Assembly (NCBI GenBank): GCA_937965785.1
Contig: CALCKT010000033.1
Span: 1 to 64,000 of the forward strand
Length of the DNA stretch: 64,000 nucleotides
Direction: 5' to 3'
Origin: an uncultured Propionibacteriaceae bacterium
GTDB taxonomy: Bacteria > Actinomycetota > Actinomycetes > Propionibacteriales > Propionibacteriaceae
Shown: in pieces, positions 26,361-34,064 of the stretch
Position numbering within the stretch: position 1 is the stretch's first letter
Layout of the letters: each line of letters starts with the position of its first letter
Notes under the pieces: model-generated
What the model was told of the DNA's origin: nothing
Seen by the model: only the letters and a program-made list of their open reading frames with translations
Database searches by the model: none
Position numbers and translations under genes: made by a program

Positions 26361-27062
26361 ATGCTGGTGACCTGGTCCATTCTCGCCTTCCTGATCAGTT
26401 CTCTGTGCTGGATCGCAGGGGATGCCCTCATCGTCGGTTTCCGCAAACCCGACAGGCGCGAGCACGGCGAGTTCATCGAGCTCATGGGCGACGACGCCTA
26501 CGCCTTCTACACGCGCATCAACGAACCCCGCCTGAGGTGGGGAGCGCTGGTGGCGAACTATTCCATACCGCTCATGCTCGCAGGCCTCTACGCCCACTGG
26601 GTGCTGCTGCGCGGCTCGGTGTTCGGTGTGGCGGGAGTGGTGCTCCTGGGGATCGGATTCTGCCTGTCGCCCCTCGCCCACGCCGCTTTCTACCCGCTGG
26701 CCCTGGCCTCTGAGCGTGCACACGCCGCCTACACCTCGGCCGGGGACAGGGAGGAACCGGACGGGGCGGTCCTGGAACACGCGCGCCGGCTTTACCGGTT
26801 CCTCATGGCCGCCTGGACTCCCGCCGTCGGGTTGACCGCGCTGGGTTGGATCCTCGTGTGCATCGCGCTGGGTTCCGGGGCCACCGTATTTCCTTGGTGG
26901 TCCCTGCTCCTGACGCCGCCCGTCCAGGCCCTGCCGTGGTTCGCGCTCATGCGTCTGCCCTACCCGGGCAAACCCCTCCTCGACGGGGCGCTGTTGAACA
27001 TCATCAACCTCGTGTGGGCCATCGCCTTCCTGCTGCTGATAGCCTCCCACCCGGTGACCTGA
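26361..27062 (+). CDS. Membrane protein of unknown function
   Basis: 233 residues starting at ATG 26361 with GAGGAAG 8 bases upstream; upstream codons in frame read as non-coding. Six hydrophobic segments are visible (MLVTWSILAFLISSLCWIAGDA; ANYSIPLMLAGLYAHWVLL; VFGVAGVVLLGIGFCLSPLAHAAF; AWTPAVGLTALGWILVCIAL; LLTPPVQALPWFALM; LLNIINLVWAIAFLLLIA) with a short charged loop KPDRREHGEFIELMGDDAYAFYTRI. The repeated small-residue helices and the charged loop resemble DUF6796-type membrane proteins, but I cannot assign a function. Convergent with the FAD fusion gene 10 bp away. Confidence 0.8.
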   Translation: MLVTWSILAFLISSLCWIAGDALIVGFRKPDRREHGEFIELMGDDAYAFYTRINEPRLRWGALVANYSIPLMLAGLYAHWVLLRGSVFGVAGVVLLGIGFCLSPLAHAAFYPLALASERAHAAYTSAGDREEPDGAVLEHARRLYRFLMAAWTPAVGLTALGWILVCIALGSGATVFPWWSLLLTPPVQALPWFALMRLPYPGKPLLDGALLNIINLVWAIAFLLLIASHPVT

Positions 27063-27072
27063 ACCACCACCG

Positions 27073-29316
27073 TCAATACGGTTCCGTGAGCAGATGTTTC
27101 GCGCCCCGGCGTTCCAGCAGGGCCACGCCGTCCGCGACCATGGCCGACGATCCGCACAGGTAGAAGTCGGTTCCTGCAGGATCGAGGTCCAGGGTTTCCA
27201 GGGCGTCGGTCACCCGGCCGTGCAGGGCACCGTCGACATCCTCCCGGCTGATGCAGCGCAGCACCGTCGGCATCGGGTCGGGCAGCAGCGCGGTCAGGTC
27301 GTCCTCGCCGGTGCGGCAACCGAAGACCAGGAGGTCGTCATCCCGGTTCCCCGGGGCGGTGAACATCGGCAGGAGCGGCGCCAGTCCGGTACCGGTGGCG
27401 ACGAAGACCCGGCGGCGATCCGACGGGACCGGGGTGAATTGGCCCAGCGGAAGCTCGATCGTGGTGCACGTCCCGGGTTCGGCGGTCTCAACGAACCGGG
27501 ATCCCTGCCCTCGGGTCCGGGTGCTGATCAAGAACCGCACCTGATTTCCCTCGACTCCCGCGATCGAGTAATCCCGCCAGGCGTGGTTGCCGACGTGGAG
27601 CCGGGCGAACTGACCGGGAGCCCAGTCCCCGATCCCGTCATCCACCTCGAAGCGGACCTCCCAGATGCTCTCGGTCAGGCGCCGCTTGGCCGTCAACGTG
27701 GCGCGATGCTTGCCCTTGGGCAGCGGCCACCCGGACGGGGAGATTGTTCGTGGTCCGGAAGTGATCGCGGCGCGGATCTCCATGAACCCCTTGGGCCCCA
27801 GGATCTGACAGGCCGCCGCCACCCCGCCCATCATCGCACCTGCGATCCCGCAGCTGCCCGCGTCCTGGCCCGACAGGTAGAGCCCCTCCACCGGGGTGAC
27901 CGGTCCGAGCGGGGAACGGTAGCGTTCCGGGGTGCCGGGGATGCCGTAGAAGGCCCCCTGAGGGTGCGAGGTGTAGTGCTCGACCGTCAGGGGGGTGGAC
28001 ACCTCCACGTAGTCGATCAGGTCCTTCAAACCGGGCACGGCGGTCTCAGCGAGGTCGATCAACCCGTTCCCGATCCGCCGCTTGAGAGCGGAGTAGTCGG
28101 CGCCGCGATTGCCCTTGGGAGTGTTCCGCCACGCCTTGAATGCGTCGGCGTCGACGAAGGAGATGATCTCCGCGGTGTGGTGCTTCTCTCCCGACTTCAC
28201 CGACGGGAACGAAACGAAGGCATTCTTGGGTGACCCGGACAGCAGCGCGGTGGACTGGCCAGGGAGGTCGTCGTGATCGAGGTCCCTGCTGACCCACACG
28301 TTCCCGCCGGTCACCCCGATGCCGCGCGGGTCGTCGCGCAACCCCAGGTAGGCGGTGACGGCCGAGGTACCGGTTCCGATCCGCCGGATCGTGTCGCGCA
28401 GGCCGGCGGTGGCCGCCCCCACCGGTCCGTCGGTCGGCAGCAGATCGAAGAAGGTCACGGGAGCACCCGCGCTCGAGATCACCACTGGCGCGCGATGGAT
28501 CCGTTCTCGCGTGACGGGGCCGCGGCGATCCAGCACCCGGACCCCGACCGCCCTCCCGTTCTCCACGAGGATCTCCTGCACGTCCTGGGCAACCCGCACG
28601 GCACCGCCGGCCCGTTCGATGCCCTTCTCGAAGGTCCGGGCAACGCGGGCGCTGCCGCCCTCGGGAAACCAGGCACCGTTCAGGTAGTGCCCGACGATCA
28701 TCGTATGCGTTGCGAAGGTACTGAGCGCCGGCGGCAGCCCGTAATCACCCCACTGGCTGGCCAGCAGGGCCCGGAGCCTGGGGGAGCGGAAACGTCTTTT
28801 CAGATAGCGCTGCGTGGTTCCGAGCGCCATCCGGCCCGAGACCCGCTGGACGCCCCGCAGTAGTGGCGCGACGGGGCGAGGCACCATGTGCTCGGCGAAA
28901 TAGAGGGTGTTCCACCTGTTGACGCTGCGGATGTCGCGGAAATATCGGCGAATGCCGCGGGCCTCGGCGGGGAAGGCGTCGATGAGTTTCCGCTGGTACT
29001 CGGCGGGATCGGAGGGCGCGGAGAAGTCGATGCCCGGGTAGACGAAACGGTCGTAGGCATCCGGTACGCGGTTCCACACCAGTTCGCCACCCGATAGGTG
29101 ATCGAGGTACGCGCGCAGCGGGCTGCCCGGTTCGAGTTGCCCGATGTAGTGCAGCCCGACGTCCCAGGAGAAGCCGTCGCGGCGGAACGTGTGCGTCAAT
29201 CCCCCCGGCTCGGTGTGCTTCTCCAGTACGAGAACCCTCCTGCCCGCGACCCGGGCGAGCAGCCCTGCCGTGGTCAACCCACCTATCCCCGAACCGATGA
29301 CGATGGCGTCGTACAT
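27073..29316 (-). CDS. Phytoene-desaturase-like FAD oxidoreductase fused to ferredoxin-NADP reductase-like domain
   Basis: 747 residues from ATG 29316 (MYDAIVIGSGIGGLTTAGLL; GGAG upstream). Residues 1 to about 490 look like a CrtI/retinol-saturase-type amine-oxidase-fold flavoprotein: FAD motif at the start, EKHTEPGGLTHTF, and a C-terminal GLYLSGQDAGSCGIAGAMMGG. After a linker, residues 520-747 form a second redox module with FNR hallmarks: FAD-binding RDYSIAG, NAD(P)-binding VFVATGTGLAPLLPMF, VFGCRTGEDDL and the terminal FYLCGSSAMVADG. Together these suggest a self-contained NAD(P)H-driven saturase or desaturase acting on a polyprenyl or lipid-like substrate. The substrate is unknown. Divergent from a TetR gene over paired operators; the mevalonate operon nearby is a possible source of isoprenoid substrate. 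Confidence 0.85.
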   Translation of the reverse strand: MYDAIVIGSGIGGLTTAGLLARVAGRRVLVLEKHTEPGGLTHTFRRDGFSWDVGLHYIGQLEPGSPLRAYLDHLSGGELVWNRVPDAYDRFVYPGIDFSAPSDPAEYQRKLIDAFPAEARGIRRYFRDIRSVNRWNTLYFAEHMVPRPVAPLLRGVQRVSGRMALGTTQRYLKRRFRSPRLRALLASQWGDYGLPPALSTFATHTMIVGHYLNGAWFPEGGSARVARTFEKGIERAGGAVRVAQDVQEILVENGRAVGVRVLDRRGPVTRERIHRAPVVISSAGAPVTFFDLLPTDGPVGAATAGLRDTIRRIGTGTSAVTAYLGLRDDPRGIGVTGGNVWVSRDLDHDDLPGQSTALLSGSPKNAFVSFPSVKSGEKHHTAEIISFVDADAFKAWRNTPKGNRGADYSALKRRIGNGLIDLAETAVPGLKDLIDYVEVSTPLTVEHYTSHPQGAFYGIPGTPERYRSPLGPVTPVEGLYLSGQDAGSCGIAGAMMGGVAAACQILGPKGFMEIRAAITSGPRTISPSGWPLPKGKHRATLTAKRRLTESIWEVRFEVDDGIGDWAPGQFARLHVGNHAWRDYSIAGVEGNQVRFLISTRTRGQGSRFVETAEPGTCTTIELPLGQFTPVPSDRRRVFVATGTGLAPLLPMFTAPGNRDDDLLVFGCRTGEDDLTALLPDPMPTVLRCISREDVDGALHGRVTDALETLDLDPAGTDFYLCGSSAMVADGVALLERRGAKHLLTEPY

Positions 29317-29332
29317 TCCCGCTCCGATCTCC

Positions 29333-29347
29333 CTTGACATTGTCAAG
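29333..29347. promoter_or_regulatory. TetR operator 1
   Basis: CTTGACATTGTCAAG: 6-bp arms around ATT, inside the 83-bp gap between the divergent fusion gene and TetR gene. It lies close to the start codon of the fusion gene, between its predicted -10 region and its start. Confidence 0.75.
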
Positions 29348-29366
29348 CGACAGCTTAGCGAGCTGG

Positions 29367-29379
29367 TTGACAGCGTCAA
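29367..29379. promoter_or_regulatory. TetR operator 2, overlapping predicted -35 boxes
   Basis: TTGACAGCGTCAA: 5-bp arms with 3-bp centre, about 33 bp centre-to-centre from operator 1. Its TTGACA can act as the -35 of the TetR promoter, with TAGAAT at 29388-29393; on the other strand TTGACG can serve the fusion gene with TAAGCT. TetR would then start almost leaderless at ATG 29400. Confidence 0.72.
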
Positions 29380-29399
29380 GCATGGCGTAGAATCGGGTC

Positions 29400-30059
29400 A
29401 TGACCACGAGAGCGCCGGGTAGGCCGAGAACCAGTGAGACGCGCGATCTGCGCGAGAACCTGTTGCGCACCAGCCGCGAACTGCTGGACGAGGGCGGGCC
29501 GGCCGCGCTCAGCATGCGGGAGGTGGCGCGTCGCGCCGGCTGCACCCACCAGGCTCCGTACCACTACTTCACCAACCGCGAGGCGATCCTCGCCGCGCTC
29601 GTCGAGGCGGGGTTCGACGAGCTGGCGAACCGGCTGCGCGAAGCGCGTGACAAGGTGGGAACCGAGGATCTCAGGGCCGTGGCGGAGGCTTCCGGGAACG
29701 CCTACGTCGAGTTCGCGCTGACCAATCCGGGGGTGTTCAGGGTCATGTTCCGCCGCGACATGTGCGACCCTGCGCGGTTCCCCGAGGTTCTGGCGGCCGG
29801 TGAGCGGGCCCGCGACGAGCTCCGCCGATTCGCGCAGATCATTGCTGGTGAGCGCGCCACCCCCGAGCAGGAGACCGCCCTGTGGGCAGGCGTCCACGGG
29901 CTGGCGGTCCTGCTTCTCGACGGTCTCATGGCAGATGAACTCCCGACCCTGGAGGATCGGTTGGCCTACGCGCGACGGGTGAACCAATTGAGTGCCGGAG
30001 CGCTGATGTCTCGTGGGGAAGGCGCGAAACGAGACGACCCCGGAGCCTGGTTCTGGTGA
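29400..30059 (+). CDS. TetR-family transcriptional regulator
   Basis: 219 residues. N-terminal HTH: LRENLLRTSRELLDEGGPAALSMREVARRAGCTHQAPYHYFTNREAILAALV, a textbook TetR pattern. The ligand domain has AYVEFALTNPGVFRVMFRRDM, the TetR_C_33-like stretch seen in many actinobacterial regulators, and a loose tail. ATG 29400 lies 7 bases after TAGAAT, so a leaderless message is likely. Divergent orientation and the two CTTGAC/GTCAAG-type sites make it the probable repressor of the FAD fusion gene and of itself. Confidence 0.92.
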   Translation: MTTRAPGRPRTSETRDLRENLLRTSRELLDEGGPAALSMREVARRAGCTHQAPYHYFTNREAILAALVEAGFDELANRLREARDKVGTEDLRAVAEASGNAYVEFALTNPGVFRVMFRRDMCDPARFPEVLAAGERARDELRRFAQIIAGERATPEQETALWAGVHGLAVLLLDGLMADELPTLEDRLAYARRVNQLSAGALMSRGEGAKRDDPGAWFW

Positions 30060-30172
30060 CCTTGGGCAGCGCGTCCCTCGGCGGGGAGAACCCGGAAAAC
30101 CTTGGGTGAACGTGGACTGCCTTGTACGCTGAGGAACGATCCAATGCACGCAACAGCCATCAGGAGGATGCA

Positions 30173-30391
30173 ATGGGACTCGATGACAAGATTCAGGAAA
30201 CCGTAGGCAAGGCCAAGGAAGGTGTCGGCGAGGCCGTCGGCAACGAGGACCTCCGCGCCGAAGGGCAGAAGGACCGTGTGAAGGGCAGCATGGGTCAAAT
30301 GGTCGACAGCGCCAAGGAGAAGCTCGGTGACGTCGCGAGCGGTGTCGCCGACAAGGTCGAGGAAGTCAAGGACAAGCTCACCGGAAAGTGA
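30173..30391 (+). CDS. CsbD-like stress protein
   Basis: 72 residues, start behind AGGAGG with a 5-base spacer. Sequence MGLDDKIQETVGKAKEGVGEA, then a second repeat-like DRVKGSMGQMVDSAKEKLGDV, is the CsbD family: small, acidic/lysine-rich and predicted helical. The original CsbD is a general-stress (sigma B) protein of Bacillus subtilis; its biochemical role is unknown. Monocistronic between TetR and a bidirectional terminator. Confidence 0.9.
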   Translation: MGLDDKIQETVGKAKEGVGEAVGNEDLRAEGQKDRVKGSMGQMVDSAKEKLGDVASGVADKVEEVKDKLTGK

Positions 30392-30403
30392 GCCCGATAT
30401 GAG

Positions 30404-30442
30404 CGAGGCCTCCGGGGAACCTCAACGGCCCCGGAGGCCTCG
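30404..30442. terminator. Bidirectional terminator between csbD-like gene and dsdA
   Basis: CGAGGCCTCCGGGG - 11-base loop - CCCCGGAGGCCTCG, a perfect 14-bp stem placed between two convergent genes (ends at 30391 and 30462). Confidence 0.88.
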
Positions 30443-30461
30443 TCATTTCCCGGTGGTCTCC

Positions 30462-31817
30462 TCAGAACTCCAGCAGCAGCTCGACCCCCTTGCGGAAGTA
30501 CTCGTTCAGCTCGTCCGGTGGCACCATCGATCCGCCCGTCGCCCAGGCCAGATGGGTCGCGTTGGCGAGCACCTTCGGGGTCAGCTTGGCGCGTTTCAGG
30601 TAGGCGGCATCGTCCAGTACCCGCTGCGGGCCGAGGAAACCGGCGACGGCGGAGGGCTCCACCTTCAACCCCTCGGTTTCCCGGAGTAGGGTGAGATAGC
30701 GGTAGAGGTTCTCGTCGCTGACCGTGTAATAGCCGTCGATGGCGTGCTCCAAGGACCTGCCGACGAAACCCGACGGGCGGCCGACCGCCAGCCCGTCGGC
30801 AGCCGTGACGTTGTCGATGCCGAAATCCTGCACGCAGACCCCGTCGTGGAGCCCGGTTCGTACGCCGAGCAGCATGCTGGGGGAGTGGGTCGGTTCTGCG
30901 AAGACCGGGTGGACGGCGTCACCGAAGACGGTTTTGAGACCGAAGGTGATGCCACCGGGACCACCCCCCACCCCGCACGGCAGGTACACGAAGAGCGGGT
31001 GCTCCTCGTCCACCGGGACATCGAGGGCCTGGAGCTGACCGGCCAGGCGCCGCCCAGCGACCGCGTACCCGAGGAACAGGGTCGTGGAGTTCTCGTCGTC
31101 GATGAAGTGCATGGACTGATCCGCCCTGGCCTGTTTGCGACCCGCGGTCACCGCAACCGAGTAGTCGGACTCGTACTCCACCACCTCGACGCCGTGCCTG
31201 CGGAGCGTTTCCTTCTTCCAGGCGCGGGCGTCGGCGGACATGTGCACGGTGACGTTGAAACCGAGCCGTGCGCCCACGATCCCGATCGACAGACCGAGAT
31301 TCCCGGTGGAGCCGACCGCTATCGAGTGTTCGGAGAACAGTTCCCGGGCTTGGGGGGAGTCCAGCTCCCGGTAGTCGGAGTTCCGGGTGATCAGACCTTC
31401 GTCGATGGCGACCCGTTCGGCGTGGTGCAGCACCTCGTAGATCCCCCCGCGGGCCTTGATGGAGCCGGAGATCGGCAACTCGGCGTCCAGCTTCACCCAG
31501 AGCTTCCCGGGTATTCTGATGCCCTCCCGCCGCTCGATCGCGGCCTGCATGAACGGAACCGCGTACAGGGGAGACTCGATGATCCCGGCGGAAAGGCGGG
31601 TTTCGGGAAAGACCTGCGCGATGTAGGGGGCGAAGCGCCTCAGGCGGGCCGCCGCGTCGTCTATGTCGGCGACCGTGAGCCCCAGCCCTGTCAATGCGGC
31701 TTTGCCTGACCTGATCCCGGGGTTGAACCAAGACGTCTCCTGGTACGCGACGAGCTCCCGGATCAGGGGGAACTTCGCTTCCCAGGTGGATGGTTCCTTT
31801 CCAGCGATGCTCGTCAT
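30462..31817 (-). CDS. dsdA: D-serine ammonia-lyase
   Basis: PLP enzyme that turns D-serine into pyruvate and ammonia, detoxifying or using it as a carbon source. 451 residues, normal length. PLP lysine in ELPISGSIKARGGIYEVL, phosphate loop IAVGSTGNLGLSIGIVGARLGF, VTVHMSADARAWKKETLR and LPCGVGGGPGGITFGLK are the DsdA signatures that set it apart from threonine dehydratase. ATG start behind AGGAG with 5-base spacing. The divergent transporter genes (325 bp away) may import its substrate; no dsdC-type LysR regulator is adjacent. Confidence 0.95.
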   Translation of the reverse strand: MTSIAGKEPSTWEAKFPLIRELVAYQETSWFNPGIRSGKAALTGLGLTVADIDDAAARLRRFAPYIAQVFPETRLSAGIIESPLYAVPFMQAAIERREGIRIPGKLWVKLDAELPISGSIKARGGIYEVLHHAERVAIDEGLITRNSDYRELDSPQARELFSEHSIAVGSTGNLGLSIGIVGARLGFNVTVHMSADARAWKKETLRRHGVEVVEYESDYSVAVTAGRKQARADQSMHFIDDENSTTLFLGYAVAGRRLAGQLQALDVPVDEEHPLFVYLPCGVGGGPGGITFGLKTVFGDAVHPVFAEPTHSPSMLLGVRTGLHDGVCVQDFGIDNVTAADGLAVGRPSGFVGRSLEHAIDGYYTVSDENLYRYLTLLRETEGLKVEPSAVAGFLGPQRVLDDAAYLKRAKLTPKVLANATHLAWATGGSMVPPDELNEYFRKGVELLLEF

Positions 31818-32142
31818 GGCTGCTCCTGCGGTTGCCTCAGATCCGCTCCACAGCTTAGAGGTCTTCCCGGGTGGATCGGTACCGCGGCTGCCTTGAGGAT
31901 GCGTCGGCCGTTTGGTCTTCTTCGGTGGCGTGCTTCGGGACGCCCGTCCTCCGCCCGCGTCGCTGCTTCGAACGGTCTCCCTGAAAACACCGGGGCGCCC
32001 CTCGCGAGACGAAAATGCCGATGGTCATGGGTCCGGCGACGGTGAGGGGTGAGGCAACCGGGAACCGAACCGATCGACCCGGCGGGGAGCACGGCGAACG
32101 ACATATGGTGCGTTCGGGGAATCTGGAATAACATGGCCGACC
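31818..32142. other. Divergent intergenic region, no gene supported
   Basis: 325 bp between dsdA and the small membrane-protein gene. Must hold both promoters; no clear palindrome or riboswitch was recognised. Open frames here have shadow-like Arg/Pro-rich composition. Confidence 0.45.
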
Positions 32143-32433
32143 GTGCGCGATACTCCCGAAGCCGGAATCGAGGGCCTGGAAGGTCGGAACATCGAGGTGT
32201 GGAACGACCTCGTCTCACCCAAGGACCTGATGGCCTGTCTGGCGGTCTCGGCGGTCTGCGCCGTCGCTGCGGTGCTGATCGCCGCGAACACCGGCGGGCA
32301 GACGCTTTACTGGGGATTGGGGGCCTCGGTCGTCGGTTTCGTCCTGAACTGCTTCCTCGTGACCCCCAAACGGGACGTGGAGATCATTGACGAGATGGAC
32401 CCTGTCGACGCCGGTGAGGGTGGTGCCAAGTGA
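32143..32433 (+). CDS. Small two-TM membrane protein, possible transporter subunit
   Basis: About 96 residues from GTG 32143 (start uncertain, no good ribosome-binding site). Two hydrophobic segments (LMACLAVSAVCAVAAVLIAA; YWGLGASVVGFVLNCFLV) flanked by acidic ends. Its GTGA overlap with the TctA-like permease gene suggests a shared complex. Classical TctB small subunits have four helices and about 150 residues, so this is shorter; a reduced TctB-like partner is a guess from position only. Confidence 0.7.
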   Translation: MRDTPEAGIEGLEGRNIEVWNDLVSPKDLMACLAVSAVCAVAAVLIAANTGGQTLYWGLGASVVGFVLNCFLVTPKRDVEIIDEMDPVDAGEGGAK

Positions 32434-33794
32434 GCCCGGAACTCATTGGCATGATGTTGATGGCGGTGCTCGGCGCCGTCGTGCTCTACACCTTCATCGG
32501 TTTCATTCCCGGCACCGACGAGACGAGCGTGCTCGCACCCATCACCCTGGCCGTCGTGCTGTCCGGGGCCCCGCCGGAAGTGGTACTCGCCTTCTTCGTC
32601 TCGGCGGTGGTGACGCTCAACCTGATGAACGGAATCCCCACCGCGCTGGTCGGCCTACCGGGCGGGGTGATGTCGGCTCCGTTGATGGAGCACTCCGTCC
32701 TCCTGCGCAACAGGGGCCTGGCCTCCGAGACGATCCGGAAAATGGCGGTGGGTTCCGCCATCGGAACCGTGGTCTCCATTCCCCTCAGCTTCATCCTGGC
32801 GGGGCTGCTGACGCCCATAGCCGACCCGATCAAGGCCCAGACCCCGGTGATACTCGCGGCGGGAACGGTGCTCCTGGCGTTGCTCGGCAGCAACCGGATC
32901 CTCGCGCTGGTGGCGATCATTCCGCTGGCGCTGATGTTCCAGGCGCTGCCCACGCTCTACCGCTCGATCAACATCATCGGCGAGAAGGGCAACGTCAACA
33001 TCTCCTTCTTCCTCGGGATCACGGTTGGGCCCATGCTCATCACCCTGCTCGAGCTGCTAAACGCCAAACGTCGCGCGGCCCTGCCGCACGGGACCAGGAC
33101 CAGAACGTCCCTCCTGCGCTCCGGATTCGAATCCCAGGCGCTGATGCCGGGCCACATGATCACCCGGTCCGAGGGCAGGTGGAGCGCCCTGATGGCAGCC
33201 GTCTCGACGCCGCTGTTCGTGCTCAGCCCAGTCGGCTTGACCTTCCTGCTCGGCGAGGCGTCGGTGGCACGCCAGAAGAAGGACCCCGTGCGTCGCGCGC
33301 AACGCGCCGTGACCGTGATGAGCTCATTGACGCACTCGACCTATCTCGCAGGCGTCATCATTCCGCTCGTGGCCCTGGGCATTCCCATCTCGGGTGTTTC
33401 CGCGGGACCTGCGGGCCCGCTGTTCAACGCGCCCCCCGTCTACGACCTGGGCAACAATCTGCACCACCGGTTGCAGCTGCCCGGTTTCATTGTCGCAGTC
33501 GCCGTGGGAGCGCTGATCTCGGTCGTGATCACCTACGTGATCGCGGTTCGTTGGTCGTCGCAGATCACCTACTTCGTCATGCGACGTATCCCGCACGAGG
33601 CGGTACTGACACTGTTCGTGGTCTTCATCCTGCTGCTGGCCTACATCGACGCTGGCGTCCCGAACATGTTCGGGGTGCTGCTCGTCGGTGTGGTGTGCGG
33701 GGCGCTCAACCGGCTAGGGGTCTCCTACGGCGTACAGTTCATGACCCTCTACGCCTCCCCCGGCATCGTCACCGCCCTGGCCGCCATCACCTGA
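32430..33794 (+). CDS. TctA-like permease (tripartite tricarboxylate transporter family)
   Basis: 454 residues, about 10-12 membrane helices. N-terminal GFIPGTDETSVLAPITLAVVL with PPEVVLAFFVSAVVTLNLMNGIPTALVGLPGG is the first TctA-type signature loop. A second half repeats the pattern (VIIPLVALGIPISGVSAGPAGPLF), consistent with the internal duplication of the family. No TctC solute-binding protein is present in the window, so either it is encoded elsewhere or this is a stand-alone variant. Divergence from dsdA suggests import of D-serine or a related acid (inference). Confidence 0.8.
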   Translation: MSPELIGMMLMAVLGAVVLYTFIGFIPGTDETSVLAPITLAVVLSGAPPEVVLAFFVSAVVTLNLMNGIPTALVGLPGGVMSAPLMEHSVLLRNRGLASETIRKMAVGSAIGTVVSIPLSFILAGLLTPIADPIKAQTPVILAAGTVLLALLGSNRILALVAIIPLALMFQALPTLYRSINIIGEKGNVNISFFLGITVGPMLITLLELLNAKRRAALPHGTRTRTSLLRSGFESQALMPGHMITRSEGRWSALMAAVSTPLFVLSPVGLTFLLGEASVARQKKDPVRRAQRAVTVMSSLTHSTYLAGVIIPLVALGIPISGVSAGPAGPLFNAPPVYDLGNNLHHRLQLPGFIVAVAVGALISVVITYVIAVRWSSQITYFVMRRIPHEAVLTLFVVFILLLAYIDAGVPNMFGVLLVGVVCGALNRLGVSYGVQFMTLYASPGIVTALAAIT

Positions 33795-34040
33795 GCCGGC
33801 CACTCCCTTCCCAAAGCTGGTTGAGCCGGCCACTCTTCCCCAAAGCTGGTTGAGCCGGCCTGCTCGCTCTGCGAGCTGGTCGTGTTGAAACCGTGGTGAC
33901 CTAGTTCGGGGACTGGTGGTTGGGTCTGCTCGTCGGGTGGGGGTTTCGACTCAGCCGTTCGCGTGAGCCTCACGTGCTGGCTCAACCAGCTTCGGAGGAG
34001 CGGAGGCTGGTCGTTTCGAAACCGTGGTGAGGGTGGTCGG
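33792..34040. repeat. Cluster of dispersed REP-like intergenic repeats
   Basis: Three head-to-tail units of about 30 bp (GAGCCGGCCACTC ... CCAAAGCTGGTT) start at 33793, 33823 and 33852, the first overlapping the permease stop codon. They are followed by two copies of GCTGGTCGT(G/T)T(T/C)GAAACCGTGGTGA (about 33875 and 34007) and inverted forms (GGTTTCGACTCAGCC; GGCTCAACCAGCTTCGG). Related copies occur at 13711 and 38806. No gene is contained. They may act as transcription or supercoiling barriers. Confidence 0.7.
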
Positions 34041-34064
34041 GTGCGGGGAGGTTTTGGCCGGGGG

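Noticed and set aside
27073..29316. Two separate genes instead of a fusion
   Set aside because: The frame is continuous with no stop, and no ribosome-binding site or plausible start was noticed before the reductase-like half.
31814..32218. Minus-strand open frame between dsdA and the small membrane protein
   Set aside because: Arg/Pro/His-rich shadow with no start signal; lies over two divergent promoter regions.
33792..34040. CRISPR array
   Set aside because: Units are contiguous without unique spacers, vary in length and recur singly elsewhere; no cas genes are present.
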